Positions 5,564-8,700 of a DNA stretch of 8,700 nucleotides are shown one piece after another. The position numbers and the translations under genes were made by a program. Source of the stretch: Alphaproteobacteria bacterium (GTDB lineage: Bacteria > Pseudomonadota > Alphaproteobacteria > Micavibrionales > Micavibrionaceae); NCBI GenBank assembly GCA_030432775.1, contig JAUILO010000106.1, positions 1 to 8,700 on the forward strand, read 5' to 3'. The notes under the pieces are model-generated. The model saw nothing but the letters and a program-made list of their open reading frames with translations. It ran no database searches and was not told the DNA's origin. Position 1 is the stretch's first letter. Each line of letters starts with the position of its first letter.

Positions 5564-6342
5564 TGGAATCCAGCATTGAAGCATTTTTAACACAAGGCGT
5601 ATTTGCCTTTATGCTGACCTTTATTCGCGTAGGGTCGGCGTTGATGTTAATGCCGGGTATTGGTGACACCTTTACGCCGATGCGTATTCGCCTTTTAATC
5701 GCCCTTAGCATATCATTTTGTATTGTGCCGATTGTCGCTTCGCATTTACCAGCCGAGCCACCGTCAACTATTTTGCTGTTCTCATTATTGGGCGCGGAAT
5801 TTATTGTTGGTATTTTTATCGGTATGATTGCACGTATATTGCTAGCCGCGCTGGATACTGCTGGTATGGTCATATCGCTTATGTCAGGTCTTGCCAATGC
5901 ACAGGTGTTTAACCCTGGTTTTTCTTCACAAGGCTCGCTTCCCGGCGCGCTTTTGACCATGACGGGGGTGATGATTGTTTTTGCAACGAATATGCATCAT
6001 TTTCTGATATGGGGCGTTATCGGTAGTTACGATGTATTTCCTGTTGGCGAAGTTCCTGATACGGGTGGCATGGCACAGATCATGACACAGATGGTTGTCA
6101 GTAGCTTTTTAATCGGTGTACAGATTGCTGCGCCGTTTTTTGTTATCTCTTTATTGGTTTACATCGCGATGGGCGTTATGGCGCGTTTAATGCCGCAGGT
6201 ACAGGTGTTCTTACTGGCGCTGCCGTTACAGATTGTTTTATCGCTGGTGTGTTTATTTATGATCATTTCTTCGGCGCTTTTATTCTGGCTAAGCGAGTTT
6301 GAACAAGGAATGGTCTTTTTCTTGAGTAATACGGGGTTTTAA
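5563..6342 (+). CDS. fliR: Flagellar export gate protein FliR
   Basis: FliR is the single-copy membrane subunit that completes the FliPQR export gate and contacts FlhB. The 259 residues match the family length. Recognisable features are FIRVGSALMLMPGIGDTFTPMRIRLLIAL near residues 20-48, the conserved GAEFIVGIFIGMIARILLAALDTAGMVISLMSGLANAQVFNP block in the middle, and a C-terminal GVMARLMPQVQVFLLALPLQIVLSL segment. Several membrane helices fill the rest. The ATG at 5563 overlaps the stop of the preceding small ORF, and AGGGG lies just upstream (about 5554-5558). It is followed after 36 bp by flhB, the usual fliQ-fliR-flhB order. Confidence 0.96.
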   Translation: MESSIEAFLTQGVFAFMLTFIRVGSALMLMPGIGDTFTPMRIRLLIALSISFCIVPIVASHLPAEPPSTILLFSLLGAEFIVGIFIGMIARILLAALDTAGMVISLMSGLANAQVFNPGFSSQGSLPGALLTMTGVMIVFATNMHHFLIWGVIGSYDVFPVGEVPDTGGMAQIMTQMVVSSFLIGVQIAAPFFVISLLVYIAMGVMARLMPQVQVFLLALPLQIVLSLVCLFMIISSALLFWLSEFEQGMVFFLSNTGF

Positions 6343-6378
6343 TGTCTCAGCAAAATCGACAAATAGGTGCCGTAGATA

Positions 6379-7449
6379 ATGAGTGACGATCAGGATGATG
6401 CTCAGAAAACCGAGGACCCCACCCAGAAACGGTTGGAAGAAACCCGAAAGAAAGGTCAGGTTGCACTTTCACGCGAAGTGAATAACTGGATCATGCTTAC
6501 GGCTGGTACAGTTTTGGTGGCTGCTGTCGCGCCCTCGATGTTTGCGGCGTTATCAGAACATATGCGTTATTATCTGGAACATTCATACGATGCACCTACG
6601 CCGCCGGGCGGTGTCGGTGTGTTGCTGGGTAATGCATTTTGGGAAGTACTGCGTATTTTGTTCTTGCCGTTATTGGGGCTTTTGGTTGCGGCCATTGCCG
6701 GGCCGCTACTTCAGGTTGGACCACTTCTTGCTATAGAAACGATCAAACCGGATATTAGCAAAATATCGCCGATGCAGGGGGCAAAGCGGCTATTTTCTAT
6801 CAAGTCTGTGGTTGAGTTTGCTAAAGGCGTCGTGAAAATCGGTATGGTCGGCGTGATTTGTTACATTCTAATCCGCCCATATTACGGCCAGATTGAACAT
6901 TTGGTTGGTATGCCTATTCCGGCTGTGCTGGATGAATTGATGAGTATTGTTATCCGTATGTTGATTGGCGTGCTTATCTTGCTGGCTATCATTGCTGGCG
7001 TCGATTTGATTTTTCAGCGCCAGCAACATATGAAGAAAATTCGTATGACGAAGCAAGAGGTCAAGGACGAGTATAAACAAAGCGAAGGTGATCCGCATGT
7101 GAAGGGGCGCTTGCGCCAGTTGCGTCAGGAACGTGCCCGTCAACGCATGATGCAAAACGTGCCCAAAGCTGACGTGGTTATTACCAATCCGACCCATTAC
7201 GCAATTGCCTTGCAATATGATCCCGAGAAAATGGACGCACCGATTTGTGTGGCTAAAGGTAAGGATGATGTTGCGCTTCGCATCAGGGAGGTTGCAAAAG
7301 AGCATGATATTGTATTGTATGAAAACAAGCCATTGGCACGCGCGCTATTTGACACTGTGGAACTGGACGAACAAATTCCTGCCGAACAATTTAAAGCGGT
7401 GGCCGAGGTGATATCTTATGTTTTCCGCTTAAAAGGAAAGCTAAACTAG
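6379..7449 (+). CDS. flhB: Flagellar export switch protein FlhB
   Basis: FlhB controls the change of export specificity from rod/hook to filament substrates. The 356 residues start with the canonical SDDQDDAQKTEDPTQKRLEE and RKKGQVALSREV. Four membrane helices follow at about 36-56, 90-112, 147-166 and 188-212, and a cytoplasmic domain begins near 215. The autocleavage motif NPTH is intact at residues 270-273 (DVVITNPTHYAIAL), so self-cleavage between Asn270 and Pro271 is expected. The C-domain ends AVAEVISYVFRLKGKLN, paralogous to the separate FlhB-C-like protein at 3082-3558. The ribosome-binding site is weak (AGGTG some ten bases upstream), which suggests coupling within the operon. Confidence 0.97.
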   Translation: MSDDQDDAQKTEDPTQKRLEETRKKGQVALSREVNNWIMLTAGTVLVAAVAPSMFAALSEHMRYYLEHSYDAPTPPGGVGVLLGNAFWEVLRILFLPLLGLLVAAIAGPLLQVGPLLAIETIKPDISKISPMQGAKRLFSIKSVVEFAKGVVKIGMVGVICYILIRPYYGQIEHLVGMPIPAVLDELMSIVIRMLIGVLILLAIIAGVDLIFQRQQHMKKIRMTKQEVKDEYKQSEGDPHVKGRLRQLRQERARQRMMQNVPKADVVITNPTHYAIALQYDPEKMDAPICVAKGKDDVALRIREVAKEHDIVLYENKPLARALFDTVELDEQIPAEQFKAVAEVISYVFRLKGKLN

Positions 7450-7481
7450 GGCATAATGTAGCGTTAGTAATAATTTTTAAT

Positions 7482-7491
7482 ATAGGCCTAT
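7482..7491. repeat. 10-bp palindrome ATAGGCCTAT before the kinase gene
   Basis: A perfect ten-base palindrome lies in the 54-bp AT-rich gap between flhB and the CckA-like gene, centred about 17 bases before the kinase ATG. It could be an operator or a coincidence. No terminator stem with a T-run is seen in this gap, so read-through from flhB is likely. Confidence 0.3.
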
Positions 7492-7503
7492 TTAGATACC
7501 GTA

Positions 7504-8700
7504 ATGACGACTGATCATTCTGCTTTTATAATCAAACATCACCATGTCCCCGAAGCCAATAAAGGCGCGGATAAAGAAAAGCAAAGTTTTGCTTTGATTG
7601 CCGCTATCCTGCTGGGGCTTTATATCGCCTTTGTGTTGACAGGATATTTCGTCTATGACGCCGATATCAGGCTTTTGGGCTTTTCATCATTGGTGTTTAT
7701 TGCCTCTGCCGTACCGGCATTTTTTGTGCAGAAATTCATTTTGATGCGCGTTAAAAAATATAAGCGCAAAGAATTATTGCTCGAAGTTCTGGAAGGCAGT
7801 CGTGGCGCACGATTGATTACAGATGCGGCGGATAATTCGGTATATGCCAATGATAAATTCCGCACACTTTGTAAGGATTTGGGCGAGCCGTCTTTATCGG
7901 CGCTATCGAAGCTGTTTGATAAGGATGAAGAAACATTATCCCATTTCCGGATGCTGGCGGATAAAGCGTTTCGCGGTCTGACAGATTCTATTGAACTGGT
8001 AAGCCTGCATGCCGATCAGGTAAATTGGTATCAGGTTACCGCGCAGCCAATCGCAGGCTGGGCCGGGTATATACACTGGCGTATTGATGATATCACCGAA
8101 AAACATGATCTTGATAAAGCCATTCGCGATGAACGCGAAAAGCTTATTGATTTTACCGATAATGCGCCTGTTGGATTCTTTTCTGCTGATGAAAACGGCC
8201 GTTTTTTGTTTGTGAACGCTACGCTGGCCAGATGGCTTGGTGAGGATATTCAATCGATTGTACGCACAGGGCATCTGCATAATTACTTCGAAAATATACC
8301 GCCTAATGCCAAACCGTATGACATTGTTCCGGGCGGCGGGTCAAAGCAAATGGCGGAGATCGTCATGAAAGGCCATGGCGGTAGAACATTTAGCGCTTCG
8401 CTTAGTCAGGCTGTTGTTAATGAGGGGCGCGGCCTTGTCAGAACACGGGGCGTTGTGCATGATTTAACCGCAGAGCGCGCTATGTATCAGGCGTTGAAGG
8501 ATTCTGAAGATCGTTTCGAGCAGTTCTATAAAGAAGCGCCACTTGGTATTGTGATTGTGAATGAACAGGGCGAGGTAAACGATTGTAATGCGTCTTTTGC
8601 TGAGATCATGGGCTTTGATATTACAGAAATTCGCGGACGCGGGGTAGATACTCTCATTCATGATGATGATCGCCAGAATGCGATGAATGCCCTGAGCAAG
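7504..8700 (+). CDS. cckA: CckA-like PAS hybrid sensor kinase, 3'-truncated by window edge
   Basis: The frame runs from ATG 7504 to the window end, giving 399 residues without a stop. Upstream the frame closes at TAG 7483-7485, so ATG 7504 is the only sensible start, though its Shine-Dalgarno is poor. Two membrane helices (about 29-50 and 57-80) lie near the N-terminus, followed by a basic RVKKYKRKE stretch. Three PAS-like domains then follow: about 88-200 (LLEVLEGSRGARLITDAADN...), about 212-325 (LIDFTDNAPVGFFSADENGRFLFVNATLARWLG) and a third from 333 (DSEDRFEQFYKEAPLGIVIV) cut by the edge. The kinase, ATPase and receiver domains would lie beyond. Layout and position after flhB fit CckA, the bifunctional kinase/phosphatase of the ChpT-CtrA phosphorelay; another PAS hybrid kinase cannot be excluded without the catalytic part. 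Confidence 0.78.
   Translation, partial: MTTDHSAFIIKHHHVPEANKGADKEKQSFALIAAILLGLYIAFVLTGYFVYDADIRLLGFSSLVFIASAVPAFFVQKFILMRVKKYKRKELLLEVLEGSRGARLITDAADNSVYANDKFRTLCKDLGEPSLSALSKLFDKDEETLSHFRMLADKAFRGLTDSIELVSLHADQVNWYQVTAQPIAGWAGYIHWRIDDITEKHDLDKAIRDEREKLIDFTDNAPVGFFSADENGRFLFVNATLARWLGEDIQSIVRTGHLHNYFENIPPNAKPYDIVPGGGSKQMAEIVMKGHGGRTFSASLSQAVVNEGRGLVRTRGVVHDLTAERAMYQALKDSEDRFEQFYKEAPLGIVIVNEQGEVNDCNASFAEIMGFDITEIRGRGVDTLIHDDDRQNAMNALSK

Noticed and set aside
5526..5960. 144-codon minus-strand frame opposite fliR
   Set aside because: It is antisense to the conserved FliR core, with no recognisable domain; its content mirrors fliR codon use.
6868..7305. 145-codon open frame on the minus strand opposite flhB
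   Set aside because: It lies wholly within the unmistakable FlhB coding sequence, has no supporting Shine-Dalgarno that I can see, and its His/Gln-rich composition is typical of an antisense shadow.
1..8700. CRISPR array, tRNA/rRNA genes, insertion sequence or prophage
   Set aside because: I saw no regularly spaced repeats, cloverleaf or rRNA motifs, transposase motifs or terminal inverted repeats; the window is accounted for by flagellar genes and the two edge-truncated genes.

Overview
This window is a flagellar export-apparatus and basal-body locus, almost certainly from an alphaproteobacterium. Three things point there: the run flgB-flgC-fliE-fliQ-fliR-flhB; a PAS-rich membrane kinase immediately after flhB that resembles CckA (an arrangement I recall from Rhodospirillales-like and related lineages); and a stand-alone paralogue of the FlhB C-terminal domain. 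Base composition looks moderately AT-rich by eye. I cannot fix the order or genus from sequence alone.

Layout. (1) 1-1236, plus strand: the 3' part of a gene for an acidic, all-helical, TPR-like protein whose start lies before the window. (2) 1237-1497: a convergent gap with no convincing gene, holding an inverted repeat. (3) 3558-1498, minus strand: a four-gene block reading FlhB-C-terminal-like protein, a small helical protein of unknown function, FliO, FliP. (4) 3559-3655: a short divergent control region with a near-consensus sigma-54 promoter facing flgB. (5) 3656-7449, plus strand: flgB, flgC, fliE, fliQ, fliR, flhB, with a possible 37-codon ORF wedged between fliQ and fliR. (6) 7504-8700, plus strand: the first 399 codons of a CckA-like hybrid-kinase gene that runs off the window.

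How the genes fit together. FliP, FliQ and FliR form the export gate in the flagellar basal body, FliO helps FliP assemble, and FlhB is the membrane-bound substrate-specificity switch. FliE joins the gate/MS ring to the rod, and FlgB and FlgC are proximal rod subunits exported through the gate. The FlhB-C-like protein may act as a secondary specificity factor. In alphaproteobacteria CckA feeds the CtrA phosphorelay, which often controls flagellar genes. The candidate sigma-54 promoter and a weak CtrA-like half-site pair before fliQ fit that scheme, but both are pattern matches only.

Most of the window is ordinary flagellar content. The points worth a second look are the sigma-54 promoter whose core also carries the ribosome-binding site of the divergent gene, the uncharacterised 98-residue protein next to the FlhB paralogue, the tightly fitted small ORF between fliQ and fliR (which contains a 20-bp tandem duplication), and the long fliO/fliP overlap.
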